Of a stretch of 64,000 nt of DNA, positions 1 through 8,001 are shown in pieces. Both the position numbers and the translations under genes were made by a program. The DNA is taken from contig JBJHCZ010000003.1 in NCBI GenBank assembly GCA_050486285.1, positions 62,001 through 126,000 on the forward strand, in the 5' to 3' direction. Below the pieces are notes generated by a model that saw nothing but the letters and a program-made list of their open reading frames with translations, made no database searches and had not been told where the DNA came from. This DNA comes from JAITWN01 sp050486285 (lineage in GTDB: Bacteria > Pseudomonadota > Gammaproteobacteria > SZUA-140). Every line of letters begins with the position of its first letter. Positions within the stretch are counted from its first letter, which is position 1.

Positions 1-235
1 CGCGCTCCGCCTCGAGCTCGACGATGCAGTCCAGGACCGGCTGGCGCGACTTGCGCAGGATCTCGACGACGTCATAGGCGGTGCAGCCGCCGGTGCCGAG
101 CAGCAGCAGCTCCATCGGCCGGAAACCCAGGTTGCGGCCGCCGCCGTCCGCGGGTCCGTCGGTGACCAGCGCATGGCCACTGCCCGACTCGCCGACGAAC
201 TGCGCCCCTTCGACCCAGCGGACGCGGGCCTTCAC
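1..235 (-). CDS. OsmC/YhfA-like protein (3' end beyond the window)
   Basis: Translation begins MKARVRWVEGAQFVGESGSG and continues through a GGCTAYDVVEIL stretch. This matches the start of the YhfA branch of the OsmC/Ohr family, which are small thiol-dependent peroxide-defence or related proteins with a conserved Cys after a GG pair. The Cys is visible in GGCTAYD. I chose the GTG at 235 because family members start there and a GGAG lies 7 bases upstream; an in-frame GTG at 241 is the alternative. Only about 78 codons are inside the window. It diverges from vfr, the same arrangement known in Pseudomonas. Family assignment is firm; the exact substrate is unknown. Confidence 0.8.
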   Translation of the reverse strand, partial: MKARVRWVEGAQFVGESGSGHALVTDGPADGGGRNLGFRPMELLLLGTGGCTAYDVVEILRKSRQPVLDCIVELEAER

Positions 236-312
236 GGCCACACTCCTTGCGCGTAAATCGCCATCATATTTCCCTAAACTTTCACACGGAATTACCGATA
301 AGTCCTGACGTA

Positions 313-334
313 GCGATCGCCCGCAGGCGATAGC
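313..334. promoter_or_regulatory. Imperfect palindrome between OsmC gene and vfr
   Basis: GCGATCGCC and GGCGATAGC (one mismatch) are separated by 4 bases in the 139-bp divergent promoter region. It sits about 40 bases before vfr. It does not match the CRP consensus TGTGA-N6-TCACA, and no T tract follows on either strand. It could be an operator or a 5' UTR hairpin of vfr; this is only a visible symmetry. Confidence 0.3.
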
Positions 335-374
335 AAAAAACCGCCCTGCCAGAGGACGGTATCGGGAATCCATC

Positions 375-1013
375 ATGACGCAAATTCGTCGAAAAATCAT
401 CACTCCCGGGGTCGAAAAGTTCCTCGGCTACTGCCATCGCCGGCGCTATCCGTCGAAGAGCGTGATCATCTATCGTGGCGACGCGCCGAACTCGCTGTAC
501 TACATCGTCGAGGGTTCGGTTGCGGTGCTGCACGAGGACGACGACGGTCACGAGATCGTCCTCGCTTACCTGAACACCGGCGACTTCTTCGGCGAGATGG
601 GGTTGTTCGACAAGGACAAGGCCGGCCGCAGCGCCTGGGTGCGGGCGCGCGCGCAATGCGAACTCGCCGAGATCAACTACGACAAGTTCCGCCAGGTCGC
701 CGCGCAACACCCCGAGATCCTGTTCGAGCTGGCGTCGCAGATGGCGCTGCGCCTGCGCCGCACCAGCGGCATGGTCGGCCGGCTCGCGTTCATGGACGTC
801 TCCGGCCGCGTCGCCCGCACGTTGCTCGAACTGTGCCAGCAGCCGGATGCGATCACCCACCCGGACGGCATGCAGATCCGCATCACCCGCCAGGAACTCG
901 GCCGCATCGTCGGCTGCTCGCGCGAAATGGTCGGCCGCGTACTCAAGAACCTCGAGGCCCAGAACCTGATCACCGCCCGCGGCAAGACCATCGTCGTCTT
1001 CGGCACCCGCTGA
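375..1013 (+). CDS. vfr: Crp/Vfr-type cyclic-nucleotide-responsive regulator
   Basis: At 212 aa this is a full-length CRP/Vfr homologue. The N-terminal two-thirds is the cNMP-binding beta-roll, with the phosphate-binding-cassette motif GDFFGEMGLFD near residue 75 and a following RSAWVRAR segment. The C-terminal third is a winged HTH, with RQELGRIVGCSREMVGRVL as the recognition region. It is expected to be a cytoplasmic homodimer that binds cAMP and activates catabolic or virulence-type regulons. The gene order OsmC-vfr-trpC/D/G is that of Pseudomonas, which favours the name vfr over crp. No strong CRP site is seen upstream, so autoregulation is not evident. Confidence 0.92.
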   Translation: MTQIRRKIITPGVEKFLGYCHRRRYPSKSVIIYRGDAPNSLYYIVEGSVAVLHEDDDGHEIVLAYLNTGDFFGEMGLFDKDKAGRSAWVRARAQCELAEINYDKFRQVAAQHPEILFELASQMALRLRRTSGMVGRLAFMDVSGRVARTLLELCQQPDAITHPDGMQIRITRQELGRIVGCSREMVGRVLKNLEAQNLITARGKTIVVFGTR

Positions 1014-1040
1014 ACCAAAAGGGTCAGACTCGTCTGATTC

Positions 1041-1058
1041 TCCCCTTCGCGAAGGGGA
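1041..1058. terminator. Palindrome after vfr, possible bidirectional terminator
   Basis: TCCCCTTCGCGAAGGGGA is a perfect 18-bp palindrome between the convergent ends of vfr and the outer-membrane protein gene. Just before it, TCAGA/TCTGA at 1024-1037 forms a small degenerate stem resembling the GGGGTCAG repeats elsewhere in the window. There is no clear T run, so the terminator role rests on position. Confidence 0.45.
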
Positions 1059-1098
1059 GGCAGGGGGGTTGCGACCGCAGCGAGTCGCTGGTCGGGTG

Positions 1099-2367
1099 CT
1101 AGAAGCGGAATCCGAACTGGAGGGCTGCGCCCAAGTCGTCGCTGTTGCCGGCGACCGCGACATCGAGGTGGACGCCGAACGGCGAGAAACCGAGGCCGGC
1201 GCTGTACACGCCGCTGTCGAGATCATCCGGCAGATCGCTCAGGTTGTGGCGGTAACCGAGCCGGAGTTGCAAAGTGCGGAAGGCATCGAACTCGACGCCG
1301 AGACCGACGTATTGTGTCTTGCTGTCGAGCCCGGCCGGCTGGTTCTCGGTCAGGTCGAGATCGGCGGCCAGCGTGATCCAGCCGAGCGCCGGCGGCCGGT
1401 ACGCAGCGCCGATGCGGGCCATCGGTTCGAGCTTGAACTTGCCGGCAATTTCACCCTGAACATTCGTCGGAGCAAGATCGTATTCCTGTGAAATCAGGTT
1501 CTTTACCGCGATACCTGCCTGCCAGCCGTTGCCGAAGTCTTTCGCGACCCCGATGTCGATATTGAATCCGGAATCGCTGCGCTCGCCCTGATCCAGGTCG
1601 ATCTCGACGTTGTCTATGCTGGCCCCCTGGAATCCGTAGTTATAGGTCTGCACCTTGACCAGCTTGGGCGTGACGCCCACTGCAATACCGCCCAGCTGAT
1701 CCAGCTTGTGCGCAAGGCCGATACCCACTTCCGTAAGCAATGCAAAGCGGGCGCGGACGGAAGAAGTGAAATCATCGACAGGACTGGGGATGTTCCCGTT
1801 GCCCTGGGCTGCAGATATGACGCCTTCGATCGCCTCACGGTCCTCCTGGGAATAAACGCTGAACGCGCCTCCGATGACATGCGCATTTGCGAATAACGAT
1901 ACCCCGAGCCGCTCTCCGGGCACCCCGATGACGACCGCTGCACTGCCCTCTACTTGCAGCACCTTGTCCGAGATCGCGACGAAACGGCTGTTCAGGTCCA
2001 AGCCCGCATCGATGAGTTCCTGGCGCGCGGCGTCGAAGTCGCCGGTGTTGAATGCAGTCAGTGCATTGTCGAATCGTTCTATCGGATTTGAACTCTCGAA
2101 ATTATCAATCGCATCGATCACGCTGCCCTGGTCCAGCACCCGACCGCCGATGATCGGGAGTTCGATGCTGAAACGGTCGCGCTCGCGCTTGACCGCGAGC
2201 AGGGCCGGGTTCAGGAAGACCGCGTTGGCGCTGGTGCCGGCGGCGACGCCGGCGCCGCCCATCGCGAAGGAACGCGGGTCCGGGGAGCTGAACGGCGCAG
2301 CGGCGGCGCTGCCGGCAAAGGCCAGCGCCAGCGCCGAGGAAATCATGAGAGAGGTGCGATTGCGCAT
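1099..2367 (-). CDS. Putative outer-membrane beta-barrel protein, TraF_2-like
   Basis: This is a 422-aa protein with a clear signal peptide (hydrophobic stretch ending GSAAAAPFSSPD). A mature N-terminus with MGGAGVA...NAVFLNPALLA follows, typical of FadL-like or TraF_2 (conjugal-transfer TraF-like) outer-membrane proteins. The C-terminus alternates hydrophobic residues and ends in Phe (LQFGFRF), as expected for a barrel inserted by BAM. There are no conjugation genes nearby, so the TraF name is only a family label. Function is unknown; transport of a hydrophobic compound is possible. It interrupts the vfr-trpC neighbourhood that is contiguous in pseudomonads. Confidence 0.6.
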   Translation of the reverse strand: MRNRTSLMISSALALAFAGSAAAAPFSSPDPRSFAMGGAGVAAGTSANAVFLNPALLAVKRERDRFSIELPIIGGRVLDQGSVIDAIDNFESSNPIERFDNALTAFNTGDFDAARQELIDAGLDLNSRFVAISDKVLQVEGSAAVVIGVPGERLGVSLFANAHVIGGAFSVYSQEDREAIEGVISAAQGNGNIPSPVDDFTSSVRARFALLTEVGIGLAHKLDQLGGIAVGVTPKLVKVQTYNYGFQGASIDNVEIDLDQGERSDSGFNIDIGVAKDFGNGWQAGIAVKNLISQEYDLAPTNVQGEIAGKFKLEPMARIGAAYRPPALGWITLAADLDLTENQPAGLDSKTQYVGLGVEFDAFRTLQLRLGYRHNLSDLPDDLDSGVYSAGLGFSPFGVHLDVAVAGNSDDLGAALQFGFRF

Positions 2368-2448
2368 GGGTCGGTGTCCTTTTCGAATGAGGCCTGACGC
2401 GGACTGGCGCCTGTCCGTGGAATATCGGCCTCCAACCTCAGGTCTTTA

Positions 2449-2464
2449 GCCCCCGAATGGGGGC
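2449..2464 (-). terminator. Hairpin after trpC
   Basis: GCCCCC-GAAT-GGGGGC (6-bp stem, tetraloop) lies 12 bases beyond the trpC stop codon and before the outer-membrane protein gene. Downstream on the transcribed strand is TAAAGACC rather than a T run, so it is at best a weak intrinsic terminator. Confidence 0.45.
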
Positions 2465-2475
2465 GCTACCCGGGC

Positions 2476-3273
2476 TTACGAAAAGAGACGCTGCAACTCT
2501 GCGCCGGGATCCTCCGCGCGCATGAAGGCCTCGCCGACGAGAAAGGCGTGCACACCGGCCCCGCGCAATCTCGCGACGACTTCGCGCGTATGTATCCCGC
2601 TTTCAGTCACGACCCGTCGATCGCCGGGGATCGACGGCAGCAGGTCGAGCGTGGTCTCTATCCGGGTCTCGAAGGTGCGCAGGTTGCGGTTGTTGATGCC
2701 GATCAGAGGCGCGCCGAGGGCCAGCGCGCGATCGAGCTCGTCGGCGTCATGGACCTCGACGAGGACATCGAGCCCGAGGTGCGTCGCGAGTCCCGCGTAC
2801 TCGGCGAGCCGGGCGTCGCCGAGCGCGGAAACGATCAGCAATATGCAGTCGGCGCCGAGCGCGCGCGACTCGTAGACCTGCCATGCATCGACGATGAAAT
2901 CCTTGCGCAAGACCGGCAGCGCGCAGGCGGCGCGGGCCGCCTGCAGGTGGGCGTCATCGCCCTGGAAGTAGTCGCGGTCGGTCAGCACCGACAGGCACGC
3001 CGCGCCGCCCTGTTCATAGGACGCCGCGATCGCCGCCGGATCGAATGCCTCACGCAGCAGGCCGCGGCTCGGCGACGCGCGCTTGATCTCGGCGATGACA
3101 GCGGCCTCACCGGCGGCGATCTTTCGTTCCAGCGCGGCAATAAATCCCCGCGGCGCCGGCGCCTGCTCGCAGCGCGCACCCAGGTCGCGCAGCGGCAGCG
3201 CCGCGCTGCGCTCCGCGACCTCCTCGGCCTTGCGCCGCAGGATCCTGCGCAGGATATCGGCTTCCGGATTCAC
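2476..3273 (-). CDS. trpC: Indole-3-glycerol-phosphate synthase
   Basis: 265 aa, the monofunctional TrpC length. It converts CdRP to indole-3-glycerol phosphate in tryptophan biosynthesis. Visible TIM-barrel landmarks include AEIKRASPSRG (catalytic Lys), VLRKDFIVD (catalytic Lys), a Glu in LVEVHD, INNRNLRTF, VTESGIHT and FLVGEAFMR. Its start overlaps the trpD stop by 4 bases (ATGA), so trpD and trpC are translationally coupled. Confidence 0.97.
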   Translation of the reverse strand: MNPEADILRRILRRKAEEVAERSAALPLRDLGARCEQAPAPRGFIAALERKIAAGEAAVIAEIKRASPSRGLLREAFDPAAIAASYEQGGAACLSVLTDRDYFQGDDAHLQAARAACALPVLRKDFIVDAWQVYESRALGADCILLIVSALGDARLAEYAGLATHLGLDVLVEVHDADELDRALALGAPLIGINNRNLRTFETRIETTLDLLPSIPGDRRVVTESGIHTREVVARLRGAGVHAFLVGEAFMRAEDPGAELQRLFS

Positions 3274-4286
3274 GGCAGCTTCGAGACCCGCGCCAGTTCC
3301 TCGAGCCGGACCCGCCCCTCTCCGCCGGCGATGATTTCGCGCGCACGCAATACACCGTCGGCCAGCGTCGCAGCCAGTCCGGCGACATGGATCGCCGCGC
3401 CCGCGTTCAGCGCGACGATGTCGGCCGCCGGCCCCGGCTCGCCGTCGAGAACGCCGAGCACGATCGCGAGGCTCTGCGCGCTGCTGTCGACGACGAGCGC
3501 ATCGCGCGGCGCTGCGACAAGCCCGAACTCCTCCGGCGAGATCGTATAGCGGGCGACGTCTCCGCCCTTCAGCTCCGCGACATGCGTCGGGCCGGAGATG
3601 CTGATCTCATCCATGCCGTCGGCGGCATGCACGACGAGCACATGCCGGCTGCCGAGCTTGCCGAGCACGCGCGCGACCGGCTCCAGCCACTGATCGCTGA
3701 ACACGCCGATGACCTGGTTCGGCGCATGCGCCGGATTGGTCAGCGGACCGAGCAGGTTGAACAGCGTGCGCACGCCCATCTCGCGACGCGGACCGATGGC
3801 GTGCTTCATCGCGCCGTGGTGCTGCGGCGCAAACATGAATCCGACGCCGGCCTCGTCGATGCAGCGCGCAACCTGCTCGGGCGACAGATCGAGCCTGACG
3901 CCGGCGGCCTCGAGCAGGTCGGCGCTGCCGGAGCTGCTGGAGACCGAGCGGTTACCATGCTTGGCGACGCGGGCGCCGGCCGCTGCGGCGACAAAGGCGC
4001 TCGCGGTCGAGATGTTGAAGGTGCGGGCGCCGTCGCCGCCGGTGCCGCAGGTATCGACGAGGTGCGTCGGGTCGACCTCGACGCGCGTCGCGAGCTCGCG
4101 CATCAGGCGCGCGGCCGCGGCGATCTCGTCGACGGTCTCGCCCTTCATGCGCAGGCCAACCAGAAAGCCGCCGATCTGCGCCGGCGTCGCCTGGCCGGTC
4201 ATGATCAGGCGCATCACCGCGGTCATCTCGCTATCGCTGAGATCGCGACGCTCGGTCACCGCCCGTATCGCCGATTGCATGTCCAT
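3270..4286 (-). CDS. trpD: Anthranilate phosphoribosyltransferase
   Basis: 338 aa from the ATG at 4286, which has AGGTGA upstream; a GTG one codon earlier is less likely. It transfers the phosphoribosyl group of PRPP to anthranilate. The PRPP-binding glycine-rich motif DTCGTGGDGARTFNIST and KHGNRSVSSSSGSADLLEA are present, as is the MFAPQHHGAMKH anthranilate-side motif. It is a separate gene, not fused to trpG. It overlaps trpC by 4 bases and is separated from trpG by a palindromic repeat. Confidence 0.97.
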   Translation of the reverse strand: MDMQSAIRAVTERRDLSDSEMTAVMRLIMTGQATPAQIGGFLVGLRMKGETVDEIAAAARLMRELATRVEVDPTHLVDTCGTGGDGARTFNISTASAFVAAAAGARVAKHGNRSVSSSSGSADLLEAAGVRLDLSPEQVARCIDEAGVGFMFAPQHHGAMKHAIGPRREMGVRTLFNLLGPLTNPAHAPNQVIGVFSDQWLEPVARVLGKLGSRHVLVVHAADGMDEISISGPTHVAELKGGDVARYTISPEEFGLVAAPRDALVVDSSAQSLAIVLGVLDGEPGPAADIVALNAGAAIHVAGLAATLADGVLRAREIIAGGEGRVRLEELARVSKLP

Positions 4287-4302
4287 CACTCACCTGATCC
4301 TC

Positions 4303-4335
4303 GGGGTCAGAGTAGACCAAGTCTACTCTGACCCC
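4303..4335. repeat. GGGGTCAG-type perfect palindrome, copy 1
   Basis: Two perfect 15-base arms, GGGGTCAGAGTAGAC and its complement, flank a CAA loop. The same arms recur exactly at 50724-50756 with a different loop (ATC). The trpG stop codon (4323-4325) lies inside the second arm, so the element supplies the last three codons of trpG. Such GGGGTCAG-bounded palindromes behave like REP or MITE-type elements; no mobilising gene is in the window. Confidence 0.85.
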
Positions 4336-4910
4336 AAAAAGTTTTTCAGCAGCTGGTGACCGCAGGCGGTCAGGATCGACTCGGGGTGGAATTGCACGCC
4401 CTCGACCGCAAGCTCGCGATGACGCAGGCCCATGATCTCGTCGATGCCGCCGTCGGCGTTCGCGGTCCAGGCCGTGATCTCGAGGCATTCCGGCAGCGAG
4501 GCGCGTTCGACGACCAGCGAATGGTAGCGGGTCGCCTCGAACGGATTCGGCAACCCGCGGAAGACGCCCTCACCGCGGTGATGGATCAGCGAGGTCTTGC
4601 CGTGCATGATGACGCCGGCATGGACCACGCGGCCGCCATAGACCTGACCGATCGCCTGGTGACCGAGACAGACTCCGAGGATCGGCATGCGCCCGGCCAG
4701 CGCACGAATCACGTCCATCGAGATGCCGGCATCGTCGGGCGTGCCCGGCCCCGGCGAGATCACGATACGCGACGGCGCGAGCCCTCCGATGCCCTCGAGA
4801 TCGATCTGGTCGTTGCGCACGACCGTGACTTCCTCGCCGAGCTCGCCGAAATACTGGACGAGGTTCCAGGTGAAGGAGTCGTAATTGTCGATCATCAACA
4901 ACTTGGCCAT
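4323..4910 (-). CDS. trpG: Anthranilate synthase component II (glutamine amidotransferase)
   Basis: 195-aa class I amidotransferase supplying ammonia from glutamine to TrpE. The catalytic Cys is in GVCLGHQAIGQ, the His-Glu pair in GVQFHPES, and the N-terminal IDNYDSFTWNL is diagnostic of TrpG/PabA. It may also serve p-aminobenzoate synthesis; no pabA/B is seen here. The conserved C-terminus ends at LLKNFL. The final Gly-Ser-Glu and stop are encoded by the adjacent palindromic repeat, so the natural end was probably replaced by an insertion. Confidence 0.95.
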   Translation of the reverse strand: MAKLLMIDNYDSFTWNLVQYFGELGEEVTVVRNDQIDLEGIGGLAPSRIVISPGPGTPDDAGISMDVIRALAGRMPILGVCLGHQAIGQVYGGRVVHAGVIMHGKTSLIHHRGEGVFRGLPNPFEATRYHSLVVERASLPECLEITAWTANADGGIDEIMGLRHRELAVEGVQFHPESILTACGHQLLKNFLGSE

Positions 4911-4929
4911 CGCCCCCGCTCCAGTCCGA

Positions 4930-6405
4930 TCAGCGCAGACCCGCGCCGACCAGGGACACCGCCCGGAACATCGCCCTGCCCTTGTTCATCGTCTCGTCCC
5001 ATTCCTTGGCCGGATCGGAATCGGCGACGATGCCGGCGCCGACCTGGATGTGCAGGCGGCCATCGCGGATCACCGCGGTGCGGATCGCGATCGCCGTGTC
5101 CATATTACCATTCCAGCCGAGGTAGCCGACCGCGCCGGCATAGACCCCGCGCTTGAGCGGCTCGAGCTCGTCGATGATCTCCATCGCGCGAACCTTCGGC
5201 GCGCCGGAGACGGTGCCGGCGGGAAAGGTCGCTCGCAGGACGTCGAGGGCGTTCAGCCCCGGACGCAGGCGCCCGGTCACGTTCGACACGATATGCATGA
5301 CATGGGAGTAACGCTCGATGATCATTCGCTCGGTCAGGCGCACGCTGCCGGTCCTGGCGACCCGGCCGACGTCGTTGCGGCCGAGATCGATCAGCATCAG
5401 GTGTTCGGCAAGCTCCTTGGGATCGGCGAGCAGTTCCTGTTCGAGGCGCAGATCCTCCGTCTCGTCGGCGCCGCGCGGGCGCGTGCCCGCGATCGGCCGC
5501 ACGGTGACGAGATCACCCTCGAGGCGCACGAGGATCTCGGGAGAGGAACCGACGATATGGAAATCGTCGAGGTTCAGATAATACATGTACGGCGACGGAT
5601 TGAGCCGGCGCAGGCCGCGATAGAGGTCGAGCGGCGAGGCCTGGTAAGGGATGCTCAGGCGCTGGGACAACACCACCTGCATCACGTCGCCGTCGACAAT
5701 GTATTCCTTTGCCCGGCGCACCGCGTCCTCGAAGCCCTCGCGGGTGAACTCCGACACGAAGTCCTGCTCATCGACGGCAAAGGTCGGCGGCGGCGCGCGG
5801 CGATGGCTGACAGCGCCATCGATCGCCGCCTCGAGTTCGTCCAGTTTCCGCTCGGCGCCGGCCAGCGCATCCGCTTCGCCGGGATCCGCGTGGACGATGA
5901 GATAGAGGCGGCTGCGCAGGTTGTCGTAGACGACGACCTGGTCGCTGACCATCAACAGGATGTCTGGCGTGCCGAGCGCATCGGGATTCGGGCACAGCGC
6001 AAGGCGCGGCTCGATGTAGCGCACCGTATCGTAGGCGAAGTAGCCGACCAGTCCGCCGGAAAACCGGGGCAAGCCGTCGATATCGGGGATCCGGTAGCGC
6101 GCGCGGAATGCCTCGATCCATGCCAGCGGATCATCGCTCTCCTCCCGACCGGTTTCGCGGCCATCGGTCAGCGTGGTGATGACGTTAGCGGAGATCCGGA
6201 TCACGGTGCGGCAAGGCAGGCCGATGATCGAGTAGCGCCCCCATTTCTCGCCGCCCTGGACGGACTCGAACAGATAACTGTAGGGCCGGTCGGCGAGCTT
6301 CAGATAGATACTGAGCGGCGTATCGAGATCGGCGGAGACTTCGCGCAAGACCGGGATGCGGTTATAGCCCCCGGCGCGCAGCGAAGCGAATGTCTCAGGC
6401 GTCAT
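4930..6405 (-). CDS. trpE: Anthranilate synthase component I
   Basis: Chorismate plus ammonia gives anthranilate, the committed and Trp-inhibited step. Starting at the ATG at 6405 (MTPETFASL) it is 491 aa and overlaps the gph stop by 11 bases; an upstream in-frame ATG at 6444 would add 13 unconserved residues. Seen are the feedback-site region SYLFESVQGGEKWGRYS and the catalytic chorismate-binding motifs PSPYMYYL, PIAGTRPRG, ELAEHLMLIDLGRNDVGRV and FPAGTVSGAPKVRAMEII. It is separated by only 19 bases from trpG, so the two subunits are likely cotranscribed. Confidence 0.96.
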   Translation of the reverse strand: MTPETFASLRAGGYNRIPVLREVSADLDTPLSIYLKLADRPYSYLFESVQGGEKWGRYSIIGLPCRTVIRISANVITTLTDGRETGREESDDPLAWIEAFRARYRIPDIDGLPRFSGGLVGYFAYDTVRYIEPRLALCPNPDALGTPDILLMVSDQVVVYDNLRSRLYLIVHADPGEADALAGAERKLDELEAAIDGAVSHRRAPPPTFAVDEQDFVSEFTREGFEDAVRRAKEYIVDGDVMQVVLSQRLSIPYQASPLDLYRGLRRLNPSPYMYYLNLDDFHIVGSSPEILVRLEGDLVTVRPIAGTRPRGADETEDLRLEQELLADPKELAEHLMLIDLGRNDVGRVARTGSVRLTERMIIERYSHVMHIVSNVTGRLRPGLNALDVLRATFPAGTVSGAPKVRAMEIIDELEPLKRGVYAGAVGYLGWNGNMDTAIAIRTAVIRDGRLHIQVGAGIVADSDPAKEWDETMNKGRAMFRAVSLVGAGLR

Positions 6406-7129
6406 GGCCCGTGCGGCGGCGGTGCTTTGCGAGACCGCCCGCATCGATCAGCCCCGGCAGATCCGCGAGTGAATCGATGACCGCGTCGGGTCGGGCGTCG
6501 CGGATGTCGTGGCCGTGATTGTAGCCGTAGGGGACGCAAACGATCGTGAACCCCGCGGCGCGCGCGGCCTTCACGTCGTTGACCGAATCGCCGACCATCA
6601 GCGCATCACCGGGTGCGACGCCGAAGAACCCAGCGGCGTGCAGCAGGGGCATCGGGTCCGGCTTCTGCTTCGGCAGGCGATCGCCGCTGACCACGATGCC
6701 GAAATAGCGGGTCAGGTCGAGCGCATCGAGCAACGGCTCGGTGAAGCGGGCCGGCTTGTTGGTGACGCAACCGAGCGGGTAGCCGGCCCGGCTCAGCGCA
6801 TCGAGCCCCTCGCGGACGCCCGGGTACGGGCGGCTGTGGGCACAGACATTGGCCTCGTAGACCTCGAGAAATACCGGGTAGGCCTTATTGAACAGGGCCT
6901 CGTCGGGTTCGCCGTCGACGGCATTGATCAGCGCCCGTCGCACCAGACGCTCGGCGCCGTTGCCGATCCATTCGCGCACGCTGGCCTCCCCGCGCGGCGG
7001 CATGCCGATGCGCTCCATCATCACGTCGACGGCATGGGCCAGGTCGGGGACGGTATCGATCAGCGTGCCGTCGAGGTCGATCAGTATCATCCCGGGTCGC
7101 GTCGCGGTGGCCCTGACGGGTTCGTTCAA
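6395..7129 (-). CDS. gph: Phosphoglycolate phosphatase
   Basis: 244-aa HAD-superfamily phosphatase. Motif I is LIDLDGTLIDTVPDL, motif II lies in CVTNKP, and motif IV is MVGDSVNDVKAARAAG. It dephosphorylates 2-phosphoglycolate from DNA repair or Rubisco oxygenation. The rpe-gph-trpE order is a classic gammaproteobacterial arrangement. Its end overlaps trpE. The start at 7129 is 14 bases after rpe; an internal Met at residue 14 is possible. Confidence 0.92.
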   Translation of the reverse strand: MNEPVRATATRPGMILIDLDGTLIDTVPDLAHAVDVMMERIGMPPRGEASVREWIGNGAERLVRRALINAVDGEPDEALFNKAYPVFLEVYEANVCAHSRPYPGVREGLDALSRAGYPLGCVTNKPARFTEPLLDALDLTRYFGIVVSGDRLPKQKPDPMPLLHAAGFFGVAPGDALMVGDSVNDVKAARAAGFTIVCVPYGYNHGHDIRDARPDAVIDSLADLPGLIDAGGLAKHRRRTGHDA

Positions 7130-7143
7130 GGCGTTCTCCCCGC

Positions 7144-7818
7144 TCAGGACCGGGCCCTGGCCAGTTCGGCGCGCATCGCGTCGATCGTGGCCTTGTAATC
7201 GGGGGTACTGAAGATCGCCGAGCCGGCGACGAAGGTGTCGGCGCCGGCCTCGGCGATCGCGCGGATATTGTCGACCTTGACGCCGCCGTCGATCTCGAGG
7301 CGGATGTTGCGCCCGCTCTCGTCGATGATCCTGCGCGCCTCGCGCAGCTTGTCGAGCGCGGACATGATGAAGCTCTGTCCGCCGAAGCCGGGGTTGACCG
7401 ACATCAGCAGCACCATGTCGACCTTGTCGAGGACATACTTCAGGTAATCGAGCGGCGTCGCCGGATTGAACACCAGGCCGGACTTGCAGCCGTTGTCGCG
7501 AATCAGTTGAAGGCTGCGATCGACATGCTCGCTGGCCTCGGGATGGAAGGTGATGTAGTTCGCGCCGGCCTTCGCGAAGTCCGGAATGATGCGGTCGACC
7601 GGCTTGACCATCAGGTGGACGTCGATCTCGGCCTTGACGCCGTGCTTGCGCAGCGCCTCGCAGACCAGCGGCCCGATCGTCAGGTTCGGGACATAATGGT
7701 TGTCCATGACGTCGAAATGGATGATATCGGCGCCGGCCGCGAGGACCGTGGTGACCTCTTCACCGAGGCGGGCAAAATCCGCCGACAGGATCGACGGCGC
7801 AATGTAATAGCTGTTCAT
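7144..7818 (-). CDS. rpe: Ribulose-phosphate 3-epimerase
   Basis: 224 aa from the ATG at 7818 (MNSYYIAPSILSADFARLGEEV), chosen because GGAG lies 7 bases upstream and Rpe proteins begin with this motif. TIM-barrel epimerase of the pentose-phosphate pathway. Catalytic landmarks are HFDVMDNHYVPNLTIGP, VHLMV, LLMSVNPGFGGQSFI, EIDGGVK and FVAGSAIF. First gene of the rpe-gph-trpE-trpG-trpD-trpC run. Confidence 0.97.
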   Translation of the reverse strand: MNSYYIAPSILSADFARLGEEVTTVLAAGADIIHFDVMDNHYVPNLTIGPLVCEALRKHGVKAEIDVHLMVKPVDRIIPDFAKAGANYITFHPEASEHVDRSLQLIRDNGCKSGLVFNPATPLDYLKYVLDKVDMVLLMSVNPGFGGQSFIMSALDKLREARRIIDESGRNIRLEIDGGVKVDNIRAIAEAGADTFVAGSAIFSTPDYKATIDAMRAELARARS

Positions 7819-7935
7819 TCTCATGCTCCAGGGGCTGTTCGATGATGCCGGCAAACGGCGGCCGCCGGCGGCGCATAGGCGATGCCGCGGGACAATCCCG
7901 CCACTTTACCCGATAAGACGACGTATTTCACGGGA

Positions 7936-7962
7936 CCGTCCCCCGGCGGCGCCGGGGGACGG
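7936..7962. terminator. Strong GC hairpin between actF and rpe
   Basis: A perfect 12-bp stem (CCGTCCCCCGGC / GCCGGGGGACGG) with a 3-base loop lies about 40 bases past the actF stop. No T run follows on the transcribed strand, so it may be a Rho-assisted terminator, an mRNA-stabilising hairpin, or another palindromic repeat. It plausibly separates the act operon from rpe. Confidence 0.5.
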
Positions 7963-8001
7963 GAATCGGACTGCCCGGCGGCGAACGCCGCCGGGACGGG
8001 T

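Noticed and set aside
242..374. A CRP/Vfr autoregulatory site in the vfr promoter region
   Set aside because: Only a single TCACA half-site (in TTTCACACGG) is present; the second half does not match.
1099..2367. Evidence of a conjugative system from the TraF-like name
   Set aside because: No other transfer genes are near; the family is a general outer-membrane barrel type and the name is historical.
7936..7962. Calling the GC hairpin a confirmed intrinsic terminator
   Set aside because: The stem is strong but neither strand has a T run after it, so it is listed with moderate confidence only.
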